The position numbers and the translations under genes are program-made. 64,000 nt of DNA from Bacteroidia bacterium. GTDB taxonomy: Bacteria > Bacteroidota > Bacteroidia > J057. The stretch is from the NCBI GenBank assembly GCA_033391075.1, contig JAWPMV010000001.1:1612001-1676000 (forward strand), written 5' to 3'. Positions 9,195 to 18,393 of this stretch are shown here, one piece after another. The notes under the pieces are model-generated. The model did no database searches, was not told where the DNA came from, and was given only the letters and a program-made list of their open reading frames with translations. Positions within the stretch are counted from its first letter, which is position 1. Each line of letters starts with the position of its first letter.

Positions 9195-10583
9195 AACAGG
9201 AATCGAATGCACAGAAGGGGCTTTTTGAAAACCCTGGGAGTTGGCGCTGCGATTGGTGCTACTTCCCAACAGGAAATCCAGGCAAAATCCAAAGCTGCTG
9301 AAAAAAAAATCTCTCCTAATGACAAAGTTAGAATTGCCTCCATTGGGATGGGAATCATCGCCTTTGAAAATATGGGCGTACTGGCCCGTATGCCTGAGGC
9401 CGAATTTGTAGCAGCTGCTGATTGTTATACGGGTCGATTGCAAAGGACAAAAGAGGTCTTTGGGAAAGAGATTGCTACTACCCAGAATTATAAAGAGCTC
9501 CTCGAAAGAAAAGATATAGATGCTGTCGTTATCAATACCCCGGATCACTGGCATGGACAGATTGCTGTAGACGCTATGAAGGCGGGGAAAGCCGTTTACA
9601 TTGAAAAACCGGTGATCCAGAAAATCGAAGATGGACACAGGATTATAAAGGTTGAGAAGGAAACCGGCCAGCCAACCATCGTCGGTTCCAAACAATTTCG
9701 CCAACCGCTTTACCAGAAAGCGCGAGAACTTATTGCCAAAGGAGAAATCGGGCAACTTACCGCAGTCGAAGCAGTAGTTAGCCGAAACAGTGGGATTGGT
9801 GCCTGGCAATATTCTATTCCAACAGACGCCAGCGAAAAAACCATTGACTGGAAGATGTTTTTAGGATCAGCTCCAGATCGACCCTTTGATGCAGATCGTT
9901 TCTTCCGCTGGAGGAAATACTGGGATTACGGGACAGGTGTTTCAGGTGATATGTTTGTGCACAGACTTTCAGCACTCCACTATATCCTCGACAGCAAAGG
10001 ACCCACCCAAATCTCTGCGATGGGAGGCGTCCGATACTGGAATGACAATCGAGAAGCTCCGGATATACTGATGGCATTATTGGATTATCCGGCTACCACT
10101 TCACATCCTTCATTTACCCTGATTCTGAAAGCCAATTTTGCAGATGCCAGTGGGGGAGGACCTGGATATAGATTTATCGGGAGTGAGGGTGTCATGGAAA
10201 TTGGCTGGAGAAGTTTGACGGTGAAAAGAAATCCAAGAGGAAAATCGACAGAACAACAAATCGTAGAAGGTTATAATTCTGTCAGAACTTTCTCCAAAGA
10301 ACAACAAGACGAATTTGTAAAAGAATATCGCAAGTATAAGTCTCAATCCAAGATGGGAACCGAAACGCGAAACACCTATGAAATGGAGCACAAAGGACCT
10401 GAAGATTATGATTCCGGAACGGACCATTTCGGTAGATTCCTGGCTGCCGTAAAAGGAAATAATGATATTATTCAGGATGCGACCTATGGACTACGTGCAG
10501 CTGCTCCTTCCATTATCCCTAACTACTGCATGCGAGAAGGGAAAGTATATAATTGGGATCCTTATGCAATGAAAATCCTATAG
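9192..10583 (+). CDS. Tat-exported Gfo/Idh/MocA-family oxidoreductase
   Basis: From the ATG at 9192 the protein has 463 residues. The N-terminus MHRRGFLKTLGVGAAIGA is a clear twin-arginine signal, so the enzyme is probably folded with its bound NAD(P) before export to the periplasm. A Rossmann-type segment IASIGMGIIAFENMG follows near residue 55, with DHWHGQIAVDAMKAGKAVYIEKP, which contains the conserved EKP catalytic lysine motif. The family oxidises or reduces sugars and cyclitols. Some exported members with tightly bound cofactor act as glycosidases or sugar 3-dehydrogenases. The gene leads an operon with a c-type cytochrome protein 10 bp downstream and a DUF1501 protein after that, which suggests a periplasmic redox function. 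An in-frame TTG 33 bp upstream is unlikely to be the start because it would bury the Tat signal. Confidence 0.88.
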   Translation: MNRNRMHRRGFLKTLGVGAAIGATSQQEIQAKSKAAEKKISPNDKVRIASIGMGIIAFENMGVLARMPEAEFVAAADCYTGRLQRTKEVFGKEIATTQNYKELLERKDIDAVVINTPDHWHGQIAVDAMKAGKAVYIEKPVIQKIEDGHRIIKVEKETGQPTIVGSKQFRQPLYQKARELIAKGEIGQLTAVEAVVSRNSGIGAWQYSIPTDASEKTIDWKMFLGSAPDRPFDADRFFRWRKYWDYGTGVSGDMFVHRLSALHYILDSKGPTQISAMGGVRYWNDNREAPDILMALLDYPATTSHPSFTLILKANFADASGGGPGYRFIGSEGVMEIGWRSLTVKRNPRGKSTEQQIVEGYNSVRTFSKEQQDEFVKEYRKYKSQSKMGTETRNTYEMEHKGPEDYDSGTDHFGRFLAAVKGNNDIIQDATYGLRAAAPSIIPNYCMREGKVYNWDPYAMKIL

Positions 10584-10593
10584 CTTCTGAATT

Positions 10594-12879
10594 ATGAAAA
10601 AATATCTGGGCATAGCGAGTCTTGGGCTCCTTCTGATTGTAGCGCTTTTCTGGATGATCTCTGCGCAAGAAGTCCCTGTAGATTTCAATGCAGAGGTGAG
10701 GCCCATTTTCAACAACAATTGTATCAGTTGTCATGGAGGGGTAAAGAAAAATGGGGATTTTAGCCTGCTTTTTCGTCATGAAGCCTTGGAGCCCGCAGAA
10801 TCCGGACTTCGAGCTATCGTTCCCGGCCAACCGGATAGTAGTGAGTTGCTGCGGAGATTGACTCATCCTGATCCAGAGACTCGTATGCCATTGGATGCCG
10901 ATCCTTTGGGCGAAGAGGAAATTGCCATCTTGAGGAAGTGGATCAAACAGGGAGCAAAATGGGAAGAACACTGGGCCTATATTCCTCCGAATCCTCAATT
11001 AGAAGCGCCCAAAATAAATGACTCCTGGGTGAAAAATGATATCGATCGTTTTGTGTTGGAGAAATTAGAAGAAAGGGAGTTGAAACCTTCAGAACAGGCA
11101 GAAAAGGAAGTTCTGTTGAGAAGAGCGAGTCTTGATTTGATCGGGATACCTCCGGATTTAGAAATGCTGGATGAGTTTTTAGCTGATGAAAGTCCGGATG
11201 CCTTTGAAAAAGTATTGGATCAGTTATTGGCCTCTCCTCATTTTGGGGAAAGATGGGCCACTATGTGGTTGGACCTGGCTCGTTATGGAGATTCTCAGGG
11301 CTACCAAAAGGATAAATTCAGAGATATCTGGAGATTTAGAGATTGGGTGATAGATGCATTTAATCAGGATATGCCATTCGATCAGTTTACCATCGAACAG
11401 CTAGCTGGGGATCTTTTACCAAAACCCGATACCCAACAATTATTAGCTACAGCCTTCCATCGAAATACCATGGCCAATGATGAAGGGGGGACCGATGATG
11501 AGGAATTTCGCGTGACAGCTGTCATAGATCGGGTGAATACAACCTTCGAGGTATGGCAGGGAGTAAGTATTGCCTGTGTGCAATGCCATTCGCATCCCTA
11601 TGATCCTTTTTTACATAAAGAATTTTACCAGGCCTATGCTTTTTTCAACAATACAGCCGATCACGACAGATACGATGACTTTCCCCGCATTAAATTAAAA
11701 TCCGCAGCTCAGGAACGAGAAATCGCAGAACTAAAATCCTGGTTATATGCACATGAGGGGGATAGCGATTATGAAGAAAAGTTGGCCGAATTGGAAAGCA
11801 TCCGTGCAGGAAATACACCTGTCATGCAGGAATTACAAGGAGAAGAAAGACGAATTACCAGACTCTTTGAAAGAGGAAACTGGTTAGTGCATGGAGATAC
11901 GGTCGAAGCTGCTGTTCCTTCCATTTTAAATGAAATGCCAGAAGCAGCTCCTGCCAATCGTTTAGGTCTAGCTCAATGGCTGGTAGATGCGAATAATCCC
12001 CTTACTGCCCGGGTGATTGTCAACCGATTTTGGGAACAAATTTTTGGGATAGGTCTGGTTGAAACCCTCGAAGATTTCGGTTCACAAGGTGCCAAGCCCT
12101 CCAATCAAAAATTGTTGGATCATTTGGCTTTGAGATTTATGCATGAGCATAAATGGAGTGTGAAAGCTTTGCTAAAAGAGATTTTGATGTCAGCGAGCTA
12201 TCAGCAAAGTTCAAAAGTTAGTCCTGAACTACTGGAAATAGATCCTGCCAATCGATATCTCGCTCGCGGGCCTCGAATTAGGCTTTCTGCAGAACAAATT
12301 CGGGATCAGGCTTTGGCTGTGAGTGGATTGTTGAGCAAGAAAATGTTCGGCCCCAGTGTTATGCCTCCTCAACCGGAGGGTGTTTGGCAGGTCATTCGTA
12401 ATGTCTTAAGATGGGTGCCGAGTGAAGGAGAAAATCGCTACCGTCGGGGCCTTTACACCTTTTGGAGGAGATCCAGTCCCTATCCCTCATTGATTGCATT
12501 TGATAGTCCGAGTAAAGAGTATTGTGTATCCCGAAGAATAAGAACCAATACCCCCATACAAGCCCTGGTTACCCTCAACGATTCTACATATCTCGAATCA
12601 GCCCTTGCTTTGGCCGAACAAATGATAGAATTGAATGAGGTAGAAACAAAGGAAAAACTTGCCTTCGGTTATAGAAGAGCCAGTATGAAATATGCAGATA
12701 AGGGAATCCTGAACAGCCTCAACGCATTCTATGAGGAATCAGAAACCTACTACGATCAGCATCCAGAAGAGCTTCGAAAATTTCTTCCCAAAGAAGAAGA
12801 TCCGAAACCAGAAAAAGCCGCTTTAGTCCATGTTGCAAATGTGATCCTGAATTTGGACGAAATAATTACCAAGGAATGA
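10594..12879 (+). CDS. Planctomycete-type cytochrome c protein with DUF1549 and DUF1553 domains
   Basis: The protein has 761 residues. After an N-terminal membrane/signal segment comes a PSCyt1 domain with one haem-c motif CISCH (residues 43-47) in a [15 protein letters not shown] context. DUF1549 (PSCyt2; about 135-340) follows and contains a second CxxCH, CVQCH (328-332), then DUF1553 (PSD1; about 440-700) with [20 protein letters not shown]. These proteins are abundant in planctomycetes and in polysaccharide-degrading Bacteroidota, nearly always beside a DUF1501 gene. Their chemistry is not settled. The haem motifs point to extracytoplasmic electron transfer. The preceding gene encodes an exported oxidoreductase and the next gene overlaps by 4 bp, so the three are almost certainly co-translated. 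Confidence 0.93.
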   Translation: MKKYLGIASLGLLLIVALFWMISAQEVPVDFNAEVRPIFNNNCISCHGGVKKNGDFSLLFRHEALEPAESGLRAIVPGQPDSSELLRRLTHPDPETRMPLDADPLGEEEIAILRKWIKQGAKWEEHWAYIPPNPQLEAPKINDSWVKNDIDRFVLEKLEERELKPSEQAEKEVLLRRASLDLIGIPPDLEMLDEFLADESPDAFEKVLDQLLASPHFGERWATMWLDLARYGDSQGYQKDKFRDIWRFRDWVIDAFNQDMPFDQFTIEQLAGDLLPKPDTQQLLATAFHRNTMANDEGGTDDEEFRVTAVIDRVNTTFEVWQGVSIACVQCHSHPYDPFLHKEFYQAYAFFNNTADHDRYDDFPRIKLKSAAQEREIAELKSWLYAHEGDSDYEEKLAELESIRAGNTPVMQELQGEERRITRLFERGNWLVHGDTVEAAVPSILNEMPEAAPANRLGLAQWLVDANNPLTARVIVNRFWEQIFGIGLVETLEDFGSQGAKPSNQKLLDHLALRFMHEHKWSVKALLKEILMSASYQQSSKVSPELLEIDPANRYLARGPRIRLSAEQIRDQALAVSGLLSKKMFGPSVMPPQPEGVWQVIRNVLRWVPSEGENRYRRGLYTFWRRSSPYPSLIAFDSPSKEYCVSRRIRTNTPIQALVTLNDSTYLESALALAEQMIELNEVETKEKLAFGYRRASMKYADKGILNSLNAFYEESETYYDQHPEELRKFLPKEEDPKPEKAALVHVANVILNLDEIITKE

Positions 12880-14348
12880 AACTTTTCAAAGAAGCCCACG
12901 AGAAACATCAATCTTTACTCAAAAGAAGACAGTTCCTGAAAACCGCAGGGCTGGGATTGGGTTCACTAGCCTTTGGATCCATGATGGCTTGTGAACATCC
13001 GATGGCCAAAGGAGCCATAGATATGAGTAATCCCTTGCTTGCCAAGGCTTCCCATTTTGCACCAAAAGCAAAACGGATCATTTTCCTCCATATGGCAGGC
13101 GCTCCTTCTCAATTAGAGCTTTTCGACTACAAACCTCTTCTACATCAATTGGATGGGAAACCTTGTCCGGATTCTTTGTTACAGGGGAAAAGGTTTGCAT
13201 TCATACAAGGTGTCCCGAATATGTTGGGACCGCAGGTTTCTTTCGGCCAACATGGACAATCTGGTGCCTGGGTATCTGAACTGTTTCCTCATTTTCAATC
13301 GGTAGTAGATGAGGTGGCATTTCTAAAGGCCGTCGAAACGGATGAATTTAATCATGCCCCGGCACAATTATTCATGCATACGGGTAGTCCTCGTCAGGGG
13401 AGACCAAGTATGGGTTCATGGGTTACCTATGGATTGGGTTCTGAAAATCAAAACTTACCAGGATTTGTCGTTCTCGTATCAGGTCAATCAGCACCCAGTG
13501 CAGGTAAAAGTGTTTGGGGATCAGGTTTCATCCCATCCGTTTATCAGGGAGTGCAATTGAGATCAAAAGGTGATCCTGTATTGTATGTTTCTGATCCGGA
13601 AGGCGTTCCCCGCGATCTGAGAAAGCAGGCAATAAATACCATCAATGATATCAATCGCCAACAGTATGAAGACTATGGCGATCCGGAAATTCTTTCTCGT
13701 ATTTCTCAATACGAAATGGCTTTTAAAATGCAGATGACTGTTCCTGAAGCCATGGATATCAGCAAAGAATCAGCGGCTACTCATGAGATGTATGGAACCG
13801 AACCTGGCAAGACTTCCTTCGCCAATAATTGCCTCCTGGCAAGAAGATTAGCTGAAAGAGATGTCCGATTCATCCAACTTTTTCACCGAGGATGGGATTC
13901 TCATGGTAGCAATGAGTTTGAAGCCCTCGAAGGCGGTTTTTTGAAAAGATGCGAAGAAGTTGATCAGGCGATGACAGCCCTGATTACTGACCTGAAACAG
14001 AGAGGACTTTTGGAAGAAACCCTGGTTATTTGGGGAGGGGAATTCGGGCGAACGCCCATGAGAGAAAATCGCGGAGGAAAAATTGCCCCTTTTAATGGTC
14101 GTGATCACCATAGCGATGCCTTCACCATGTGGATGGCTGGTGGTGGGATAAAGCCGGGTATCACTTATGGAGAGACCGATGAAATTGGATACTATGGAGT
14201 TCGGGATCGGGTGCATGTCCACGATTTACAAGCGACAATCCTTCATACCCTGGGAATGGACCATGAAGCCTTGACTTATCGGTTTCAGGGACGAGATTTT
14301 CGTTTGACGGATGTGCATGGGCATGTGGTGCATGATATTTTGACTTAA
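12876..14348 (+). CDS. Tat-exported DUF1501 protein
   Basis: The protein has 490 residues. The ATG overlaps the preceding TGA (ATGA), which indicates translational coupling. KRRQFLKTAGLGLGSLAFGS at residues 16-35 is a twin-arginine signal. DUF1501 proteins belong to the alkaline-phosphatase/sulfatase-like fold; the segments VIWGGEFGRTPM (about 384-395) and NGRDHHSDAF (about 407-416) match the metal-binding part of that fold, but no CxPxR formylglycine motif is present. The biochemical role is unknown. Its fixed pairing with a DUF1549/DUF1553 cytochrome protein, seen again at 58484-59977, indicates that the two act together in the periplasm. Confidence 0.92.
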   Translation: MKLFKEAHEKHQSLLKRRQFLKTAGLGLGSLAFGSMMACEHPMAKGAIDMSNPLLAKASHFAPKAKRIIFLHMAGAPSQLELFDYKPLLHQLDGKPCPDSLLQGKRFAFIQGVPNMLGPQVSFGQHGQSGAWVSELFPHFQSVVDEVAFLKAVETDEFNHAPAQLFMHTGSPRQGRPSMGSWVTYGLGSENQNLPGFVVLVSGQSAPSAGKSVWGSGFIPSVYQGVQLRSKGDPVLYVSDPEGVPRDLRKQAINTINDINRQQYEDYGDPEILSRISQYEMAFKMQMTVPEAMDISKESAATHEMYGTEPGKTSFANNCLLARRLAERDVRFIQLFHRGWDSHGSNEFEALEGGFLKRCEEVDQAMTALITDLKQRGLLEETLVIWGGEFGRTPMRENRGGKIAPFNGRDHHSDAFTMWMAGGGIKPGITYGETDEIGYYGVRDRVHVHDLQATILHTLGMDHEALTYRFQGRDFRLTDVHGHVVHDILT

Positions 14349-14386
14349 TCTTTTTTTATTTTTTGATTGTCTTTGTAAGGGTGTTT

Positions 14387-14540
14387 CCATCTTTTTTAGA
14401 AAAAGATGGAGTCAAAAATTGCAGAGCCCAAAGCCAGCCTCACAGGCCGCCCCGGCTCCCGATGGGCGCTGCAGGGCCATCGCGCTTGAGTAGGGACAGG
14501 AGCTTGCAGCAGCTTGATTTTTCATCTAAGGAAAAGAAAA
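14387..14540 (+). repeat. Hairpin-bounded dispersed element, copy A
   Basis: This intergenic element shares long blocks with 50783-51027 in the opposite orientation. It begins with an inverted repeat (14387-14409; arms CCATCTTTTT and AAAAAGATGG), continues with GCAGAGCCCAAAGCCAGCCT and GCTGCAGGGCCA, and ends with GCAGCAGCTTGATTTTT and a small TTTTC/GAAAA hairpin. It is GC-rich inside compared with its surroundings and encodes no plausible protein. It lies between two convergent genes. It is shorter than copy B, lacking about 80 bp of the middle. It may be a non-autonomous mobile element or a structured RNA or terminator element. Confidence 0.75.
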
Positions 14541-14574
14541 CAAGACTCAAATAAGAAATGACAAGAAAAAGGAT

Positions 14575-15858
14575 TTACCACGCCACCATCGCATCCTGAA
14601 ACAAAGCCGTCAAATCCTCGGCATCAGCCGGACGGGGAGAAAGTTTCGTAACCCTGTGTTGAGGTAATGTCCCCTCTACCAAAGCAGGTATATCTTCCGC
14701 GGTAAAACCGATAGCTGAAAGTCCGTTGGGTACGTCGAGATCCTTCATAATCTTGACAATCTCATTCGCCAACAATGGGCCTGCTTCTTCACGAGCATTC
14801 TTGACCTTACTGATATCTCCTCCCATAATCTCCACAGCTTTCAAATGCCTTTCCGGACATGCTTGCCCCGTAAAACGAAATACTGCCGGAGCATTCAAAA
14901 CCACAGACATTCCATGCGGGATAATTGGATGTGGTGTATTGAGACCTTCAGGTATATATTCTCGAACCATGCCCGAAACGGGATAAGACATGCCATGACA
15001 GAGATGAACTCCTGCATTCCCAAAACCCATACCTGCCATACTTGAGGCTAGAATCATATTTGAACGGGCTTCCATATCGTCGGGATTTCGGTAGGCGCGA
15101 ACGATGTATTTAGAAACGAGATCGACTGCCTTAAGAGACCAAATATCACTGATCGGATTATTGCCTTGATAAGCCGGACGCAATATGGGTCTGGCGGGAA
15201 GTGGTCTTTGGTTAAAATCCAGTGCGGTATAGGATTCCAGGGCATGACATAGTACATCCAGCCCAGAAGAGGCAGCTATTACCGGGGGCATGTCCCGAGT
15301 ATTTTCTGGATCAACCAAAGCCAATGTTGGCTTGAGGTATCTATGAGCAATTCCGGTTTTTACGTGCCGATCACTAAGGTCAAAGATTGCGACTCCGGTT
15401 GTCTCGCTTCCGGTTCCTGCAGTGGTTGGTACAGCAATTAAGGGCTTCACCGGGCCGGGTATTGGTTTCCCTGCGCCGATGGGGGCATTTATATAAGCAA
15501 AGAAATCATCCGGATAGGTGGCATAAAGGTTAGCAGCTTTTGCCGTATCTATGGTTGAACCTCCTCCTACCGCCAAAAATGCCTCATATTTTCCTTCCTG
15601 AGCCACCTTTACTGCTTGTTTAAAAGATATATCAGTAGGTTCTACCCGAACTTCATCAAAAACATCATATTCTATCCCTTCAGATTCCAGGGCTTCCTTT
15701 GCTGTTTGAACCGGATAAGCCTCTTTGAGGTTTTGATCTGTGATAAGCAGGACACGTTTAATGCCCATATCTTTGAAGTCCATTCCTACTTCTCGGGTAA
15801 CTCCGGGTCCGTACCTGAGATTGGAACTCCCCATTTGAATCGCGTAGTCTTTTTGCAT
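14575..15858 (-). CDS. Iron-containing alcohol dehydrogenase, hydroxyacid-oxoacid transhydrogenase type
   Basis: The protein has 427 residues. It has the group III alcohol dehydrogenase features: VGGGSTIDTAKAANL (nucleotide binding), PTTAGTGSETTGVAIF, and metal-ligand histidines in the GLDVLCHALESY and HGMSVVL regions. The insertion ARPILRPAYQGNNPISDIWS matches the hydroxyacid-oxoacid transhydrogenase (ADHFE1) branch rather than simple alcohol dehydrogenases. That enzyme couples oxidation of a 4-hydroxy acid to reduction of a 2-oxo acid without free NAD. Beside uronate genes it could act on a hydroxy-acid by-product, but this is inference. It lies 5 bp downstream of the PIG-L gene in a two-gene minus-strand operon. 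Confidence 0.85.
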   Translation of the reverse strand: MQKDYAIQMGSSNLRYGPGVTREVGMDFKDMGIKRVLLITDQNLKEAYPVQTAKEALESEGIEYDVFDEVRVEPTDISFKQAVKVAQEGKYEAFLAVGGGSTIDTAKAANLYATYPDDFFAYINAPIGAGKPIPGPVKPLIAVPTTAGTGSETTGVAIFDLSDRHVKTGIAHRYLKPTLALVDPENTRDMPPVIAASSGLDVLCHALESYTALDFNQRPLPARPILRPAYQGNNPISDIWSLKAVDLVSKYIVRAYRNPDDMEARSNMILASSMAGMGFGNAGVHLCHGMSYPVSGMVREYIPEGLNTPHPIIPHGMSVVLNAPAVFRFTGQACPERHLKAVEIMGGDISKVKNAREEAGPLLANEIVKIMKDLDVPNGLSAIGFTAEDIPALVEGTLPQHRVTKLSPRPADAEDLTALFQDAMVAW

Positions 15859-15863
15859 TTGCT

Positions 15864-17420
15864 TTATCTAAAAATGATCTTTCCAAATTTTGTGGGCTGG
15901 TGAAAGCTTCCTTGAGTAGGGGACCAGGCCATGTACTTCATCTCACTTGCATCATCATTGATGCGGTAAAAATTGATGTCCCATTCGTAGCCTGATAGTT
16001 TGTCCGGGTGATAGTCTTCTACCAGTTCTTTTAAGGGAAGCGCAATCTCTACTGTCCAATACTGATCTTCATCTTTGCGCTTGTTGACAGTGCCGGCGAC
16101 ATGGACAGCTGTTTTGATACCCTTCATATTGTACTTGAGGGTTTCGTCTACATCAATATTTACCGGATCAACAATGTAGCTGTCGTAAATTACATTTCGA
16201 GCTGAAACTTCAAACTCAAAATAATCATTGGGGCTTTCATCCACATCAATAAATACTTCGACAGCTTCCTCTTTCCACAAATACTCATCTCTTTTACTGA
16301 AACTACTGTGAATATCTTTGTCCATACACTTGAAGCCGATATACAGGTATTCTTCATCATGAAAAACAGTCGCAGAACTAATATAATCCTGATCCAGATT
16401 TACCTTTCTATCCATGCTGTTTTTTAGGTAAACTTCATTGCCAGATTGATAAATCTTTTCGTCCAATCTACCATCAACAACTATAGACTCATCCACCTTT
16501 TCTGCTACAATTACCGGATTCGGATTGCCCAGCATAGGAAACATCATTTTTAACTCTTGTTCGGACGGTTGTTTGCCGTATTCGCAAACCTGGAAGGTTT
16601 CGGCATTTTCTATGCCCTTTGCTACTTCCTCTCCATACCATTTTGCCAGAGAAAGTTTTGTCGCATCATTCACGGATCTCCTCCAAACCTTTTGAAGCCA
16701 AAGTTTGCGCTCCTTTTTATCCTTGGGAACCTGATCGAATGCTTGATTGGTCCAGGGAAGCCACTCATAAAATTGAGATTCATGGGCATCCAAAGCATTG
16801 TATTTTTTCTCAATGACAGGATCAATATTCACAGCAATTTGTGGTTCGAAAGGATTGGGCTTTTGGAAACGATCCTGGCAGTATAGGAAGACTGGATTTT
16901 TCTCCAATGGAGGTGTGTCCGAGGCAACATTTGGAACGATCACCATATAGGCTGCATCTTGAACCACCAATCCACAATTTCTATGATCGGGATGGTAATC
17001 ATTGGGGCGAGGGATGATGACGATATCAGCATTCCAACGTCTGATCCTACGGATTACCTGCAGACGTACATCGAGGCTAGGGAAAAGTTCTCCATCATGG
17101 TTGTCGAGCACTTCATATTCGACTATTCCCAGCCGCCTTGCCGATTCCTTTGCTTCTGCTCTTCTTCTTTTTGCCAAGGCTCCTCCTCCCATACTTTGAT
17201 GTCCGGCATCTCCATTTGTCAGGGAAAGAAATTTTACCCTATGTCCCATACTAGCCCATTGAGCGGCTGTACCTCCCGCACAAAGATCAGCATCATCGGG
17301 ATGAGCACCGATTACGATTACATTTAGTGGCTTAATTTGACTTAGGCCCAGAGAATGAAATATGAAAAAGGATAGCAAAAGGATGAATCCTTTTTTGAGG
17401 ATAGTGTAGTAGTAATTCAT
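15864..17420 (-). CDS. Secreted PIG-L family deacetylase with C-terminal CBM9-like domain
   Basis: The protein has 518 residues with a signal peptide (hydrophobic stretch about 10-27). The PIG-L (LmbE-like) domain (about 31-250) contains the zinc motif AHPDDADLCAGG and later HPDHRNCG. Such enzymes remove N-acetyl groups from amino sugars. The C-terminal part (about 305-518), with VDGRLDEKIYQ, AVEVFIDVDE and WTVEIALPL, matches the CBM9-like fold seen in secreted carbohydrate enzymes. The fusion suggests action on a polymer or oligosaccharide outside the cytoplasm. The gene leads a two-gene unit with the downstream transhydrogenase. The N-terminus MNYYYT is encoded by one of the recurrent ACTACTAC stretches. 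Confidence 0.87.
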   Translation of the reverse strand: MNYYYTILKKGFILLLSFFIFHSLGLSQIKPLNVIVIGAHPDDADLCAGGTAAQWASMGHRVKFLSLTNGDAGHQSMGGGALAKRRRAEAKESARRLGIVEYEVLDNHDGELFPSLDVRLQVIRRIRRWNADIVIIPRPNDYHPDHRNCGLVVQDAAYMVIVPNVASDTPPLEKNPVFLYCQDRFQKPNPFEPQIAVNIDPVIEKKYNALDAHESQFYEWLPWTNQAFDQVPKDKKERKLWLQKVWRRSVNDATKLSLAKWYGEEVAKGIENAETFQVCEYGKQPSEQELKMMFPMLGNPNPVIVAEKVDESIVVDGRLDEKIYQSGNEVYLKNSMDRKVNLDQDYISSATVFHDEEYLYIGFKCMDKDIHSSFSKRDEYLWKEEAVEVFIDVDESPNDYFEFEVSARNVIYDSYIVDPVNIDVDETLKYNMKGIKTAVHVAGTVNKRKDEDQYWTVEIALPLKELVEDYHPDKLSGYEWDINFYRINDDASEMKYMAWSPTQGSFHQPTKFGKIIFR

Positions 17421-17586
17421 AAGATTATCTTAGCATTTTCTACCCTAAGATACGATACTCTAAGAATGTTTTAAATTATTCCCAATTCCCCTAATCATTT
17501 TGTATTTTATTTAAGAGTCCTACTACTACCATAGATAAAAACAGACTCTCAATAATTGCTCGTTTTTTACACGCTAATACACTACA
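17421..17586. promoter_or_regulatory. Divergent promoter region between PIG-L/CBM9 and uxuB-like genes
   Basis: For the minus-strand gene, TATCTTAG (17445-17452, minus strand) is a plausible -7 element. For the plus-strand gene, ACTACTACC lies at 17522-17530 below a TATTTTATTT segment, and a TTTTACACGCTAATAC box at 17565-17580, 6 bp before the ATG, matches the box at 2507-2522. The box so close to the start codon could be an operator or a second promoter. Confidence 0.4.
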
Positions 17587-18393
17587 ATGTCAGCACTTGC
17601 ATCTAAAACTGCCATCGTCACCGGAGGAGCTGGTGTCCTGGGAGGAGCCATGGCCAACGGACTTGCCCTTGCTGGGGCTAAAGTCGGAATTCTGGGAAGA
17701 AATATTGAAAAAATTCAGGCTAAAGTTGGAGAGATTGAATCACTCGGAGGAAAAGCTTTAGGATTGAAAGCGGATGTACTGGATAGGAAGGAATTGGAGC
17801 AGGCGAGGGATAAGTTGCTCGATCATTGGGGTGGGGTAGATATTTTGGTAAATGCTGCGGGGGGAAATATGAAAGGAGCGACTATTATGCCTGAACAGGA
17901 TATTTTCGACCTCTCAATGGATGACTTTAGCAGAGTTACAGACCTGAATTTAAAAGGAACACTCCTGCCGAGTTTAGTATTTGGGAAAAGTATGGCTGAA
18001 AAGAAAGCCGGTAGTATCGTAAACATCTCATCCATGGCTGCTCAACAAGCCTTGACCCGAGTTGTAGGATACTCTGCCTCCAAAGCAGCGATTGACAATT
18101 TGACCAAATGGATGGCTGTGGAAATGGCCCATAAGTTTGGCCCCAAACTCCGGGTAAATGCTATCGCACCAGGCTTTTTTATAGGGGAACAGAACCGAAA
18201 ACTTTTATTGCAAGAAGATGGGAGCCTTACAGCCCGAGGAAAAAACATTATAGAGCAGACTCCTATGAGGCGATTTGGCGAGCCGGAAGAATTGATCAGT
18301 ACCCTGGTTTGGTTATGTGATGATGCAACTTCTTTTGTGTCGGGAATTATCGTTCCGGTAGATGGGGGCTTTAGTGCCTTTTCCGGAGTCTAA
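17587..18393 (+). CDS. SDR-type D-mannonate oxidoreductase (fructuronate reductase)
   Basis: The protein has 268 residues. It has the short-chain dehydrogenase signatures TGGAGVLGGAMA (NAD(P) binding, residues 9-20), NAAGGN (about 91-96), catalytic Ser in VNISSMAAQ and YSASK (Tyr-xxx-Lys). The C-terminal VPVDGGFSAFSGV is characteristic of the SDR fructuronate reductases found in Bacteroidota and Firmicutes, which reduce D-fructuronate to D-mannonate. This is the step after UxaC when glucuronate is the substrate, and uxaC lies 1.1 kb downstream. KduD-like activity is the main alternative. The stop codon overlaps the convergent downstream gene by 4 bp. Confidence 0.8.
   Translation: MSALASKTAIVTGGAGVLGGAMANGLALAGAKVGILGRNIEKIQAKVGEIESLGGKALGLKADVLDRKELEQARDKLLDHWGGVDILVNAAGGNMKGATIMPEQDIFDLSMDDFSRVTDLNLKGTLLPSLVFGKSMAEKKAGSIVNISSMAAQQALTRVVGYSASKAAIDNLTKWMAVEMAHKFGPKLRVNAIAPGFFIGEQNRKLLLQEDGSLTARGKNIIEQTPMRRFGEPEELISTLVWLCDDATSFVSGIIVPVDGGFSAFSGV

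Noticed and set aside
9081..9809. A 242-residue open frame antisense to the Gfo/Idh gene
   Set aside because: It overlaps a well-supported gene and the divergent promoter region, and its translation matches no domain.
14363..14554. A 63-residue open frame inside element A
   Set aside because: Low-complexity, proline- and arginine-rich translation that follows the repeat's GC-rich blocks; copy B does not preserve the frame.
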